From Kangiella shandongensis (GTDB taxonomy: Bacteria > Pseudomonadota > Gammaproteobacteria > Enterobacterales > Kangiellaceae), in contig NZ_JACNML010000007.1 of the NCBI RefSeq assembly GCF_020005365.1, forward strand, positions 62,001 through 126,000: DNA of 64,000 nucleotides, written 5' to 3'. The position numbers and the translations under genes are program-made. Positions within the stretch are counted from its first letter, which is position 1. The number at the start of each line of letters is the position of its first letter. The notes beneath the pieces were generated by a model. It saw only the letters and a list, made by a program, of their open reading frames with translations, was not told the DNA's origin and searched no databases. Shown here piece by piece: positions 1-9,345 of the stretch.

Positions 1-953
1 AGTTTGAGTTCGATTACCCAGATAAGGATATAAGAAAGGAAGCAGGTAAATTTTTAAAAGAAATTGATGACAAGGTAGCTTTAAACGCCAAAACCAACCA
101 AACCTTAGAGCAAATTGCCCAAGCATTGTTCAAAAGCTGGTTTGTCGATTTTGATCCGGTCAAAGCAAAAATTTCTGTTTTAGAGGCTAGCGGAACGGCT
201 AAAGAAGCAGAGCTAGCAGCCATGAGCATGATTGCAGCCAAAAGCTCCGAACAATTAGCTGAGTTAAAGCAATCAAAACCTGATGCATACGATCAACTAG
301 CCCGAACCGCTGCGCTCTTTCCATCAGCCATGCAGGAGTCGGAGCTTGGAAAGATTCCTGAGGGTTGGACAATTTCTGATTTGGCCTCGTGTACTACAGA
401 GTTACGCCGAGGAATATCGCCTAAATATACCGAAGAAGGCGGCGTTCTAGTACTTAATCAGAAATGTATTAGAAACCATACAATCAATTTTTCATTAGCC
501 AGAAGAAATGATCCGACAAAAAGAAAAATTGACGGAAGGCAAATTGAAATTGGCGATGTACTTGTTAACTCAACCGGGGTCGGAACATTAGGCAGACTTT
601 CTCCCGTAAGGTTTTTAAATGAAACAACAGTAGTAGTAGACAGTCATGTAACGGTAGTTAGAGCCAATACGGCAAAGATTAGTAAATCTTTCCTCACTGG
701 GCTAATGCTAACAAACGAAGCCTACATTGAAGCAAGTGGCGCAGGTAGTACAGGCCAGACGGAACTTCGAAAGCAGGTCTTAGAAGACATAAAGTTCACA
801 AAGCCATCAAATGACATAGATAAATATTTTGATGTGATTGCCAGCAATTTAAATAGTCATATTGCTGAGCTTGAAAAGCAAAGTATTAGCCTTTCCGCAA
901 CAAGGGAAACGCTGCTCCCAGAATTGCTGTCAGGTAATAAAGGCGGAATTTAG
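1..953 (+). CDS. hsdS: Type I restriction-modification specificity subunit HsdS (5' partial)
   Basis: The reading frame is open from base 3, so the gene runs off the left edge and the first ATG at 126 is internal. HsdS supplies DNA target recognition to the HsdM methylase and HsdR translocase. The visible 316 residues begin in the central conserved coiled region (KVALNAKTNQTLEQIAQ, then ALFKSWFVDFDPV, a very common HsdS spacer motif). They continue into a second target recognition domain (LGKIPEGWTISDL is the usual entry motif, followed by the variable half) and end with the C-terminal repeat helix (HIAELEKQSISL, then TRETLLPELLSG). hsdM is presumably just upstream, outside the window. The stop lies two bases before the next gene, so all four genes here look co-transcribed. 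The family call is firm; the target sequence cannot be read from this. Confidence 0.95.
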   Translation, partial: FEFDYPDKDIRKEAGKFLKEIDDKVALNAKTNQTLEQIAQALFKSWFVDFDPVKAKISVLEASGTAKEAELAAMSMIAAKSSEQLAELKQSKPDAYDQLARTAALFPSAMQESELGKIPEGWTISDLASCTTELRRGISPKYTEEGGVLVLNQKCIRNHTINFSLARRNDPTKRKIDGRQIEIGDVLVNSTGVGTLGRLSPVRFLNETTVVVDSHVTVVRANTAKISKSFLTGLMLTNEAYIEASGAGSTGQTELRKQVLEDIKFTKPSNDIDKYFDVIASNLNSHIAELEKQSISLSATRETLLPELLSGNKGGI

Positions 954-955
954 AT

Positions 956-1972
956 ATGGAATATCTAATCCCTCAATTTCATGACTACCTAAATGAAGAA
1001 GGTGATGTAGACGTCGCAGGATACCTCTTTCGTCGAGATAATATTCTAAAAGAGCTTGAGCAAGAAGGTTACACAGAATCCTTTAACGAGTGGCTACAAC
1101 AACGCCAACTGGATAATTTAACCAGAGCCAATGAAATATTGGCGCTACATGACAATAGAACCCGCTTTCAGAGACTTAAAGAAATATTTGCTCGCGGTGC
1201 CATTATTCCTTTCGTTGGCGCAGGTATGTCCATGCCCAGTGAATACCCTGGCTGGACAAAATTTCTGTATCAAGTTCTTGACGAGACAACTGTCAATAAA
1301 GATGCTTTTGACTCAACAATCGCAGATGGCCAATACGAAGAAGCGGCGCAAATGCTCAGCGACGCTTTACCTGCAGGCTGCTTTCTTGAGCATGTAGAAA
1401 ATGCATTTGGTGCTAATCAAGAAATTTGGGGCGTGGTGCAACGTTTGCCACTGATATTTAAACAAGCAGTGGTGACAACCAATTTTGATAATGTGCTCAC
1501 CCGGTGCTACGAGAACGCTAACTTCAATTTTGAAGAAGAGTTACTCGGCCCTGGGGCTGAAGAACTTCCAAGAGCCTTAGGAGAAAACAAGCGGGTATTG
1601 GTCAAGCTGCATGGCAAAGCAAGCTCCTCTCGCAACCGCATACTTACCAAAAACGAGTACGACAACCACTACCAAGATGATCAGGCATTAGAAGCTGTAA
1701 TAGAGGCAATAAGCAATCGAACTCTGTTATTTTTGGGTTGTAGCCTGACCATTGATCGGACCATTCAATGTTTAAGCCGTATTGTCGATCGCAAAGGGCA
1801 TGAAAATGTTCCGCGTCACTATGCATTTTTAAAGCTCAATGAAGGTGAAGACAGGCTTGCGAGAAGAGATCAATTAGCGGCGGCCAATATCTATCCTATT
1901 TGGTATACCGAAGATCATGACGAATCAATTGAAGCCTTACTGGAAAAGCTAACAGAGGGATTAAATCAATGA
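956..1972 (+). CDS. SIR2-like domain protein embedded in the type I R-M operon
   Basis: A 338-residue protein with a SIR2_2-type core starting near residue 80. It shows a nucleotide-binding loop ([12 protein letters not shown]), the segment [12 protein letters not shown], the catalytic-type VLVKLHG with a candidate histidine, and a late [13 protein letters not shown] segment typical of SIR2-like proteins in defence loci. Bacterial members of this group are known NAD-depleting effectors (Thoeris ThsA, DSR2, SIR2-APAZ); that this one consumes NAD is inference. The first 75 residues are helical and charged and may be an adaptor. It starts 2 bases after hsdS and its stop overlaps the hsdR start (ATGA), so it is translationally tied to the restriction subunit. 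It has no membrane segment. It could instead be an accessory or control protein of the restriction system. Confidence 0.85.
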   Translation: MEYLIPQFHDYLNEEGDVDVAGYLFRRDNILKELEQEGYTESFNEWLQQRQLDNLTRANEILALHDNRTRFQRLKEIFARGAIIPFVGAGMSMPSEYPGWTKFLYQVLDETTVNKDAFDSTIADGQYEEAAQMLSDALPAGCFLEHVENAFGANQEIWGVVQRLPLIFKQAVVTTNFDNVLTRCYENANFNFEEELLGPGAEELPRALGENKRVLVKLHGKASSSRNRILTKNEYDNHYQDDQALEAVIEAISNRTLLFLGCSLTIDRTIQCLSRIVDRKGHENVPRHYAFLKLNEGEDRLARRDQLAAANIYPIWYTEDHDESIEALLEKLTEGLNQ

Positions 1973-4900
1973 ACGAAGAACAATTAGAAAACCTCTGCTT
2001 AGACTGGTTTCGAGAAGGCGGCTGGGATGTACTGCATGGGCCCGATATAGCTCCCGATAGCGCAACACCGATGCGCTCGGATTATGCGCAAGTTGTGCTG
2101 GATGGACATTTGCTTGATGCATTTAAGCGAATAAACAAACATATACCTGCAGACCAAATTGACAGCTGCTATGAGCAGTTGAAAGCTATCGCCCTTAAGC
2201 CCGAAAGCCTGGATTTGATCACTAATAACAGAGCCTTTCATCGGTTGTTGCTTGAAGGTGTACCCGTTGAATTCAAACAAGACGATGGTGAGCCAGCCTC
2301 AGATCACGCGTTTTTAATCGACTTTGAAAATCTCGCAAACAACCAGTTTGCGGTCGTCAACCAATACACGATATCGGGCACGAAGCAGCCGCGCCGACCG
2401 GATGTCATCTGCTTCATCAACGGCTTGCCCATTGCCGTTCTGGAATTGAAAAGCCCAAGCGATGAAAACGCTGATATTTGGGATGCGTTCAATCAATTAC
2501 AGACCTATAAAGATGAGGTCTCCGACCTTTTCATTTTCAACGAGGCACTGGTCGTCAGTGATGGCTACACAGCCAGAATTGGCTCGTTAACAGCCAACCA
2601 AGAACGCTTTATGCCATGGCGCACCATTAAGCATGAAGATGATAAGCCTTTACTTGAATGGCAGCTAGAAACCATGGTGCGCGGTTTCTTTGATCGAGAG
2701 CTGCTGCTTGATTACATTCGCTTTTTCGTATTATTCGAAACGGATGGCGAAGCAATTATCAAAAAAATTGCGGGCTATCATCAATTCCACGCAGTAAGAG
2801 AAGCGGTAAAGGCAACCGTTGTCGCTGCCCAAAACATTCAAGGCGTTGGCCTCTCTATTCAAGAACAGCGGGCGAGCTATGGTGACGAAGTTGTCCCCGG
2901 TAGCAAAAAAGCAGGTGTTGTCTGGCATACCCAGGGCAGCGGTAAAAGTATTTCGATGTGCTGCTATGCAGGCAAGTTACTTCAGCAGCAAGCAATGAAC
3001 AATCCGACCCTCATTGTGGTGACCGACAGGAATGACTTAGACGGGCAGCTGTACGCCACTTTCTGCAATGCGGTAGAACTGCTAAAGCAAACCCCGGTAC
3101 AAGCGGGTGACCGTGACGCGCTAAGGCAATTATTAGCGGAGCGAGAGTCAGGCGGCATTATATTCACTACCGTTCAGAAGTTTGCACTGCTAGACGATGA
3201 AAACCACCACCCCATTCTTAATGACCGACATAATATTGTGGTGATTTCGGATGAGGCGCACCGAAGCCAATATGGCTTGAAGGCCCAGTTAAACAAAGAT
3301 ACTGGTCAGTATAAATTTGGTTACGCCAAACACATGCGCGATGCCTTACCTTATGCCTCGTTTATCGGCTTTACCGGTACCCCCATATCCCAGGAGGATA
3401 AAGATACCCGCGCGGTCTTTGGTGGCTATGTATCTATTTACGACATTCAAGATGCTGTCGACGATGGCGCGACGGTACCCATTTACTATGAGTCTAGACT
3501 TGCCAAGCTTGACTTGAACCACGATGAAATTGCCGCTTTGTCTGATCAAGTCGATGAGGTTGTGGAAGATGAAGAAGATATCACCTCCCGTGAAAAAACC
3601 AAGGGCGAATGGAGTCGGCTTGAAAAACTTGTGGGTGCAACCCCTCGTTTAAGCCAAGTAGCCGCCGACCTAATTGAGCATTTTGAGTCGCGCAACGCAT
3701 CCATGGATGGTAAAGCCATGATTGTAGCGATGAGCCGAGATATTTGTGCGCATCTATACAACGAAATTGTTGCACTACGGCCTGAGTGGCATTCAGACGA
3801 TCCAGAAAAAGGCGCCATCAAAATTGTGATGACAGGTAGCGCTTCTGATAAGCCGTTATTACAGCCTCACATATACAACAAGAAAACGAAAAAACGTTTA
3901 GAGAAACGCTTTAAAGATGTGAACGACCCGCTAAAACTCGTTATCGTGCGAGACATGTGGCTTACCGGTTTTGATGCACCTTGCTGCCATACCATGTATG
4001 TGGACAAGCCTATGAAGGGCCATAACCTCATGCAGGCAATTGCCCGAGTTAATCGGGTTTTTAAGAACAAGCCTGGAGGCTTGGTGGTTGATTACATCGG
4101 CATTGCCAATGAACTTAAACAGGCCTTGAAAACTTATACAGACTCCAAAGGTAAAGGCGAACCCACACTTAATGCTGAAGAAGCCTTTGCGATTCTTCTT
4201 GAAAAACTCGATGCCATTCGAGGCATGTTTGCCAAGACACCCAAAGCAGATGGTCTAGACATATCAGGTTTTGAATCAGAGGCACATAAGATACTGGTGC
4301 CCGCTGCCAACTATGTACTCGGATTGGAAGATGGTAAAAAACGCTTTCTTGATCTTGTCTTAGCCATAAGCAAGGCATACTCGCTTTGTAGCACATTGGA
4401 TGAAGCGAAGGATCTGCGCAAAGAAATTGCTTTCTACTCGGCAATTAAAGCGGCCATCAGCAAGTTCACAAGTGTGGATAAAAAACGAACTCAAGAAGAG
4501 AAAAACTCAGCATTAAAGCAAATTTTAGATAATGCAGTCATCGCAGAAGGTGTTGCGGATGTATTTGCCTTGTGTGGTTTGGAAAAGCCCAATATCGGTT
4601 TGCTGTCGGATGAATTTCTTGAAGATGTTCGGCAGATGCCAGAGAAAAACTTGGCGGTTGAATTATTAGAGAAGCTGCTCAAAGACGACATCAAAGCCAA
4701 AACAAGAAACAACGTCGTTCAAGAAAAGAAATATGCAGACAGACTGCAGGAGACGCTTCGGAAATATAACAACCGCGCTATTGAAACGGCACAGGTCATC
4801 GAAGAGCTCATTCAGATGGCCAAAGAGTTTCAAGAGGAAATGGAGCGTGAAGCCAACCTTGGGCTAAATCCAGATGAAATCGCCTTCTACGATGCGCTAG

Positions 4901-5148
4901 CAAATAACGAAAGCGCAGTGCGAGAATTGGGTGATGAAATACTCAAGAAAATTGCTGTCGAGATAACCGAAAAACTTAGACGATCGACGACTGTGGACTG
5001 GCAAGTTAGAGACAGCGTCAGAGCCAAATTAAAGATACTCGTTCGCCGCACACTGCAACGCTACAAGTATCCGCCTGACAAAGCTCCAGAAGCGGTAGAG
5101 CTTGTATTAAAGCAAGCTGAAAGCCTCTCAAATTCTTGGACTAAGTAA
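1969..5148 (+). CDS. hsdR: Type I restriction endonuclease subunit R HsdR
   Basis: A 1059-residue, full-length motor and nuclease subunit. The N-terminal PD-(D/E)XK nuclease is visible near residues 145-165 (RPDVICF, then AVLELKSP, giving the D and ExK residues). The superfamily 2 translocase follows: Walker [10 protein letters not shown] near 320, the DEAH-type box [12 protein letters not shown] near 425, motif III GFTGTP near 465, and helicase domain 2 with [17 protein letters not shown] and [10 protein letters not shown] near 665-695. The C-terminal third is helical and probably contacts the methylase core. The start overlaps the SIR2 gene by four bases and the stop overlaps the next gene as TAATG. 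It cuts unmethylated DNA after ATP-driven translocation, working with HsdM and HsdS. Confidence 0.97.
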   Translation: MNEEQLENLCLDWFREGGWDVLHGPDIAPDSATPMRSDYAQVVLDGHLLDAFKRINKHIPADQIDSCYEQLKAIALKPESLDLITNNRAFHRLLLEGVPVEFKQDDGEPASDHAFLIDFENLANNQFAVVNQYTISGTKQPRRPDVICFINGLPIAVLELKSPSDENADIWDAFNQLQTYKDEVSDLFIFNEALVVSDGYTARIGSLTANQERFMPWRTIKHEDDKPLLEWQLETMVRGFFDRELLLDYIRFFVLFETDGEAIIKKIAGYHQFHAVREAVKATVVAAQNIQGVGLSIQEQRASYGDEVVPGSKKAGVVWHTQGSGKSISMCCYAGKLLQQQAMNNPTLIVVTDRNDLDGQLYATFCNAVELLKQTPVQAGDRDALRQLLAERESGGIIFTTVQKFALLDDENHHPILNDRHNIVVISDEAHRSQYGLKAQLNKDTGQYKFGYAKHMRDALPYASFIGFTGTPISQEDKDTRAVFGGYVSIYDIQDAVDDGATVPIYYESRLAKLDLNHDEIAALSDQVDEVVEDEEDITSREKTKGEWSRLEKLVGATPRLSQVAADLIEHFESRNASMDGKAMIVAMSRDICAHLYNEIVALRPEWHSDDPEKGAIKIVMTGSASDKPLLQPHIYNKKTKKRLEKRFKDVNDPLKLVIVRDMWLTGFDAPCCHTMYVDKPMKGHNLMQAIARVNRVFKNKPGGLVVDYIGIANELKQALKTYTDSKGKGEPTLNAEEAFAILLEKLDAIRGMFAKTPKADGLDISGFESEAHKILVPAANYVLGLEDGKKRFLDLVLAISKAYSLCSTLDEAKDLRKEIAFYSAIKAAISKFTSVDKKRTQEEKNSALKQILDNAVIAEGVADVFALCGLEKPNIGLLSDEFLEDVRQMPEKNLAVELLEKLLKDDIKAKTRNNVVQEKKYADRLQETLRKYNNRAIETAQVIEELIQMAKEFQEEMEREANLGLNPDEIAFYDALANNESAVRELGDEILKKIAVEITEKLRRSTTVDWQVRDSVRAKLKILVRRTLQRYKYPPDKAPEAVELVLKQAESLSNSWTK

Positions 5149-6125
5149 TGAAAGTTGAAGTAGGAGAGTCCTTAATTAGATCTTGGCTTAGACACGTTGA
5201 GGGTTGTGAATTTGCTGAATTAAATTGGAAGCCTTCATCAACTTGGAGCAAAGAGCCGAATGACACGATTCAGTCTTTATTTGATTCATCAAAAAACTTG
5301 TGGCCTGGTTCAATAAGTACTAATAATCTTAGTCAATTTTTGAAGCAATCTGAAATCGATGTTTTGGGGTATAAGCAATCTTTGGAGGATGAGCCTATTT
5401 TGCATCTTGTTGATATTGCTTTCCACTCTAACGGCCTTAATTATGGGGATGCCCAAACGTCTGCACAAAAAATATATAAGAAGTTGGTTCGCTCAGCGTT
5501 ATTAGCGATGACCTATTACTCCAAGGCGGATACCAATATTTACTTCATTACTCCTTTTATAAGGCCTGGAGTCCTCACAGCAGTGTCAGAGGCCGTCAAT
5601 AAGGCTAGACAAGTTTTTGAGCAAGAGACTGGTATTACGATAGAGCTAATAACAGGAGATGATTTTTTTTCTAGGGTTTTAAAGGAAGTTTTAGACTTAA
5701 GAAGTGAAGTTGCTGATACTTCAGAAATTTTCATGCGTAGTTGGCAACTAATAGCTCCTTTCGTGGACGACTATATTAATCCTTCAACAGAGGAAGAAAT
5801 CAATATCGATGAGATAGATGTAGTTGATAGCGAGGTCAACTCTGAGCAAGTGCTAATATCTGCACTATATTTATCTCGTTTTGACCATCATCGTCTTAAT
5901 ATTGGTAATCAGGGTGAAACTTTTGACTACTTAGCAGGATTACTTAATATAAATAGAAATACTCTTAAAAATTATAGAGACAGATTTGATAGTCATGTTG
6001 ATAATCATCGAGTTGGCTGGAAAGTTGAGCTTACTCCGAAACAAAAAATGGTTTTGGGGAAATATGGTGAATACCCTGAAGAAGATCTGAGAAATCTTTT
6101 GCCGAGCTATCAACTAACCTCATAG
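5148..6125 (+). CDS. Unknown protein, fourth gene of the R-M operon, possible nuclease fold
   Basis: A 325-residue protein I do not recognise. Translation is coupled to hsdR by a TAATG overlap, so it belongs to the operon. Residues 65-95 contain SEIDVLGYKQSL followed by a hydrophobic strand PILHLVDIAFH and GLNYG. An acidic residue, then a strand with an internal D, then an alpha helix with basic residues (QKIYKKLVRSALLAM) resembles the layout of divergent PD-(D/E)XK nucleases, but no clean ExK is present. The middle holds NIYFITPFIRPG and an acidic stretch near 215-225; the end has a helix-turn-helix-like NINRNTLKNYRDRF. The base composition is more AT-rich than hsdR. It may be an accessory factor or a separate defence effector; the function is unassigned. 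Confidence 0.85.
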   Translation: MKVEVGESLIRSWLRHVEGCEFAELNWKPSSTWSKEPNDTIQSLFDSSKNLWPGSISTNNLSQFLKQSEIDVLGYKQSLEDEPILHLVDIAFHSNGLNYGDAQTSAQKIYKKLVRSALLAMTYYSKADTNIYFITPFIRPGVLTAVSEAVNKARQVFEQETGITIELITGDDFFSRVLKEVLDLRSEVADTSEIFMRSWQLIAPFVDDYINPSTEEEINIDEIDVVDSEVNSEQVLISALYLSRFDHHRLNIGNQGETFDYLAGLLNINRNTLKNYRDRFDSHVDNHRVGWKVELTPKQKMVLGKYGEYPEEDLRNLLPSYQLTS

Positions 6126-6144
6126 TAAACATATTAGCTCCCAC

Positions 6145-6161
6145 TGCGACAATATGTCGCA
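6145..6161. promoter_or_regulatory. 17-bp inverted repeat between R-M operon and TonB receptor
   Basis: TGCGACA-ATA-TGTCGCA is a perfect palindrome with 7-base arms and a 3-base centre. It lies 20 bases after the last R-M gene and 55-60 bases before the receptor gene. It is followed by ATTCTTTT. It can be read as a short intrinsic terminator for the upstream operon (tight loop, imperfect T run) or as an operator for a dimeric repressor of the receptor gene. The sequence does not decide between these. Confidence 0.5.
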
Positions 6162-6221
6162 TTCTTTTAATATTCACTTCTTTCTAAAATAGCGACCACA
6201 AAAATTGATTGGATTGTGGTT

Positions 6222-8264
6222 ATGGTTAGTCGTATTGCATGTGCTGTTTTTATCGCGTTATCGGGGAATGTTGTTTGGGCTGAGGAGCCTGAGGACTCGG
6301 CTGATGTTATCGTCGTTCGTGCGGAGCGTGTCGGGGAGGATTTGCATCTGGCGGAGGCGGATCCGGTTAGCGCGGATGTGGCGAGCTGGTTGAAGTCGGT
6401 GCCTGGGGCGAATGTGAATCGTAATGGCCCGGTGACGGGGATTGCGCAGTATCGCGGGATGTTTGGTGATCGTATCAGTAAGAGTATCGGCGGGCGCACC
6501 ATTATTGGCGCTGGGCCGAATGCGATGGATGCGCCGTTGAGCTATGCGGTGCCTGTGAGTATCGAGGCGATGACGGTGTATCGTGGGATAGCGCCGGTAA
6601 CGGCGGGGATTGATACCATTGGCGGTGCGGTGGATGTGCAGCGTCAGCAGGCGGCTGTGTCGGACTCGTTTATGGTTGATGGTAGTTTGATCAGTCATTA
6701 TGCGTCGAACAATGATGCTGAGCATTATGCTGGCGATATTAACTTTGGCTTAAAGGATTTCGGGGCTTATCTCTACGGCAGTCAGCAGAGCGCTAAGAAC
6801 TATGAGGATGCGCAGGGCAATGAAGTGGTTACTTCGGCTTATGAGCGCGAGCTGTTTGGCGCGGATATGGCCTATGATTTTGGTGCTCATCGTGTTGGAC
6901 TATCGTGGAATCAGGTCAACACCAAACACAGTGGCACGCTTGCGTTACCGATGGATATTAACTTTATCGACAGTGACGACTGGAGTCTGTATGGCTCGCA
7001 TCAGCTTGATGGCGCTGAGCTGGAATGGCGTTTTGGCGTGATGGAGAATGAGCATGGCATGGATAACTTTAGTCAGCGCTTAAATCCTATGCCAGAGATG
7101 CATCGCTATACCTTCGCTGGGGGCAGCAGCAGGGATTATCACCTGGTCTATCGGGTCGGCGACTGGAGTCTGGGAGTGGATGGCGTATTGGCTGAGCATG
7201 ATGCGGATATTACCAATCCTAATAATCCGATGTTTGTGGTGAGCAATTTCAATCAGGTTCAGGATGATCGCCATAGTGCCTTTGTGCAGTGGAGCCAGTC
7301 TTTTAATGCTATTGAGCATACGATTGGCGCACGCGTGAAATACAATCAGGCCGATGCGGGCGAAGTCTACAGTTCGATGGCGATGATGATGCCCGCGGTG
7401 CAGGGCTTACAGAACGATTTTAATCGGGCGGACAAGTCGGTCAATGAACTGACTTATGACGTGACCTATCATGGCACTTATGCGCTCAGCGATTCTTTTA
7501 GCTGGAACTACAGCGCAGCGGTTAAGCAGAAAGCCGCCAGTTATCAGCAGCGGTATCTGTGGGTTCCGATGCAGGCTACAGGTGGACTCGCCGATGGCAA
7601 AACCTATGTCGGCGATATCAATCTTGATCCGGAAACGGCGTATCAGCTGGAAGCGGGTTTTAATTATCAGCAGGGCGGCTTCTCGGCCTCGCCACGAGTT
7701 TTTTATTATGACATCGCCGATTATATCGAAGCCAACCCAAGCGCCGATCCGCGCGTCGTTATGGCAGCGCAGATGATGGGCGATCTCGCACCGCTACAGT
7801 TCAGTAACGTGGATGCGACTTTATGGGGGCTTGATGCCAACTGGCAGTATCAGTTCGCGTCGGACTGGTACCTGGCGGGGAATATTAGTTATGTTCGCGG
7901 TGAGCGCGATGATATCGATGATAACCTCTATCGGATTGCACCGCTGAATACGCGCTTTACCTGGGGTTATGATAACGGAGTCTGGTCGAGTCGTTTTGAT
8001 GCCATGATTTATGCCAGTCAAAACCGGGCTTCAAACATAAACGAAGAGCAGCGCACGCCGGGTTATATGATTTGGAACTGGTACGCGGATTATTGCTTTA
8101 ATTCTGGTGTATTGATCAAGGCGGGCATCGAAAACATTTTCGATAAAGAATACCGCGAGCACCTGGGCGGGGTGAATCGCGCCAGAGGTTCGGATATTGC
8201 CGTTGGTGAACGATTACCGGGTTTAGGTCAGAACCTTTACGTTGGAGTAGAGTATCGATTCTAA
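6222..8264 (+). CDS. TonB-dependent receptor, copper-receptor (OprC/NosA)-like
   Basis: An outer-membrane gated channel of about 680 residues. A signal peptide (VSRIACAVFIALSGNVVWA) precedes a plug domain and a 22-strand type barrel ending in the aromatic YVGVEYRF. The plug contains RNGPVTGIAQYRGMFGDR and MDAPLSY, which strongly recall the RGMFG and MDAP-SY motifs of TonB-dependent copper receptors (comparison from memory). The barrel has methionine clusters such as SSMAMMMPAVQG, MPEMHRY and VVMAAQMMGD, which would suit soft metal binding. A GTG at 6216 is in frame, but the ATG at 6222 is the simpler start; neither has a strong ribosome binding site. GC is higher than in the upstream operon. 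Copper as substrate is inference. Confidence 0.9.
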   Translation: MVSRIACAVFIALSGNVVWAEEPEDSADVIVVRAERVGEDLHLAEADPVSADVASWLKSVPGANVNRNGPVTGIAQYRGMFGDRISKSIGGRTIIGAGPNAMDAPLSYAVPVSIEAMTVYRGIAPVTAGIDTIGGAVDVQRQQAAVSDSFMVDGSLISHYASNNDAEHYAGDINFGLKDFGAYLYGSQQSAKNYEDAQGNEVVTSAYERELFGADMAYDFGAHRVGLSWNQVNTKHSGTLALPMDINFIDSDDWSLYGSHQLDGAELEWRFGVMENEHGMDNFSQRLNPMPEMHRYTFAGGSSRDYHLVYRVGDWSLGVDGVLAEHDADITNPNNPMFVVSNFNQVQDDRHSAFVQWSQSFNAIEHTIGARVKYNQADAGEVYSSMAMMMPAVQGLQNDFNRADKSVNELTYDVTYHGTYALSDSFSWNYSAAVKQKAASYQQRYLWVPMQATGGLADGKTYVGDINLDPETAYQLEAGFNYQQGGFSASPRVFYYDIADYIEANPSADPRVVMAAQMMGDLAPLQFSNVDATLWGLDANWQYQFASDWYLAGNISYVRGERDDIDDNLYRIAPLNTRFTWGYDNGVWSSRFDAMIYASQNRASNINEEQRTPGYMIWNWYADYCFNSGVLIKAGIENIFDKEYREHLGGVNRARGSDIAVGERLPGLGQNLYVGVEYRF

Positions 8265-8285
8265 GTTTTTGATGGAAGAACGGTA

Positions 8286-8313
8286 AAAGCCCCGGGTATG
8301 ATCCCAGGGCTTT
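8286..8313 (+). terminator. Hairpin terminator after the TonB receptor
   Basis: AAAGCCCCGGG and CCCAGGGCTTT form an 11-bp stem with one mismatch around a 6-base loop, 21 bases after the receptor stop codon. The T run is only TTT inside the stem foot, so efficiency is uncertain. Confidence 0.65.
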
Positions 8314-8448
8314 CCATTGATAAATCGGTTTACTCGGTATTGCTGTGGCTAGCCTTGTGATTTTTATTGTGAGAGTATGAAGCAGGTAAGAGGAGCAGAT
8401 GACTAAACCATAAGTGCTGTGAATGGTTCTGGTTGAGGGATTAATTGA

Positions 8449-9345
8449 ATGATTGAAGCCGTTGATCTAACGAAACGTTTTGGACAGAACCTTGCCGTGG
8501 ATTCGGTATCGCTATCGATCCCCAAAGGGCAGATTTTCGGTCTGCTGGGACCGAATGCAGCTGGCAAAACAACGCTTATTCGTATGCTCTGCGGAATTCT
8601 TAAAGCCGACGGCGGGCATCTGTCCATTGACGATAAAACCGGGCTTCTTGCGAAAAGTCATTACGGCTATGTGGCTCAGTATTTTGGTCAGTACGAAGAG
8701 CTGACGGTGTGGGAAAACCTCAAGTTCTACGCTCAGATGTACAATGTAACTGACACGGCTCATCTTGAGCAGTTATTATCTCGCTATCAATTAGATACCT
8801 TTAAACATCGGCCGGCCGGCAAGCTGTCTGGCGGATACCAGCGGCGGTTAGCTTTAGTCTGTGCTGTGGCGCATGATCCAGAAGTGTTATTCCTCGACGA
8901 ACCAACGGCGGGTATCGACCCGGTAACGCGCAAGATTTTGTGGGATGAGTTTTACCGTTTAAGCGGCGAAGGGAAAACTTTATTCGTGACGACGCATTAC
9001 ATGGAAGAGGCACAGCGCTGTCATCAGTTGGCCTTTATTTCTTCGGGAAAAATTGTTGCACGCGGCACGCCTTCATCCATTATATCTGCGCTTGGTGACG
9101 TCGATGTTTATGCAACGCACCTGTCGTACCAACCTGAATTACGAGAGGAACTGAGTCAGCTGGAGGGGATGGTTTTGCTGAATCAGTTTGGCGATGAACT
9201 ACGGCTTGTGGTGCGTGCATCCTTAAGCCAGCAGGAGTTGGCGAGCAGGATAAGCAATATCACTGGGCAAGCTTCCGACTTGGATAAAACGACGGCGAAT
9301 CTGGAAGATGTTTTTATTGCTTTAACTCAGTCGAGGGCAGACTGA
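8449..9345 (+). CDS. ABC-2 type transporter, ATP-binding protein
   Basis: A 298-residue cytoplasmic ATPase of the CcmA/DrrA/YbhF class. Walker A is GPNAAGKTT near residue 37, the signature is LSGGYQRR near 127, Walker B is VLFLDEPTAGIDP near 147, and the switch histidine lies in FVTTHYMEE near 184. The C-terminal 80 residues form the small domain usual in drug or lipid exporters of this class. The stop codon overlaps the start of the permease gene (TGATG), so the two form a unit. It powers export of an unidentified substrate. It follows the metal-receptor gene on the same strand but is separated by a hairpin, so a functional link is only suggested. Confidence 0.93.
   Translation: MIEAVDLTKRFGQNLAVDSVSLSIPKGQIFGLLGPNAAGKTTLIRMLCGILKADGGHLSIDDKTGLLAKSHYGYVAQYFGQYEELTVWENLKFYAQMYNVTDTAHLEQLLSRYQLDTFKHRPAGKLSGGYQRRLALVCAVAHDPEVLFLDEPTAGIDPVTRKILWDEFYRLSGEGKTLFVTTHYMEEAQRCHQLAFISSGKIVARGTPSSIISALGDVDVYATHLSYQPELREELSQLEGMVLLNQFGDELRLVVRASLSQQELASRISNITGQASDLDKTTANLEDVFIALTQSRAD

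Noticed and set aside
956-1972. Thoeris or DSR defence system
   Set aside because: Only a single short SIR2-domain gene is present, with no ThsB TIR gene and no large DSR protein; it belongs to the type I R-M operon instead.
6258-6725. 155-residue minus-strand ORF opposite the TonB receptor
   Set aside because: It lies entirely in the shadow of a convincing receptor gene, is rich in Arg/His as expected of an antisense frame, and has no ribosome binding site.
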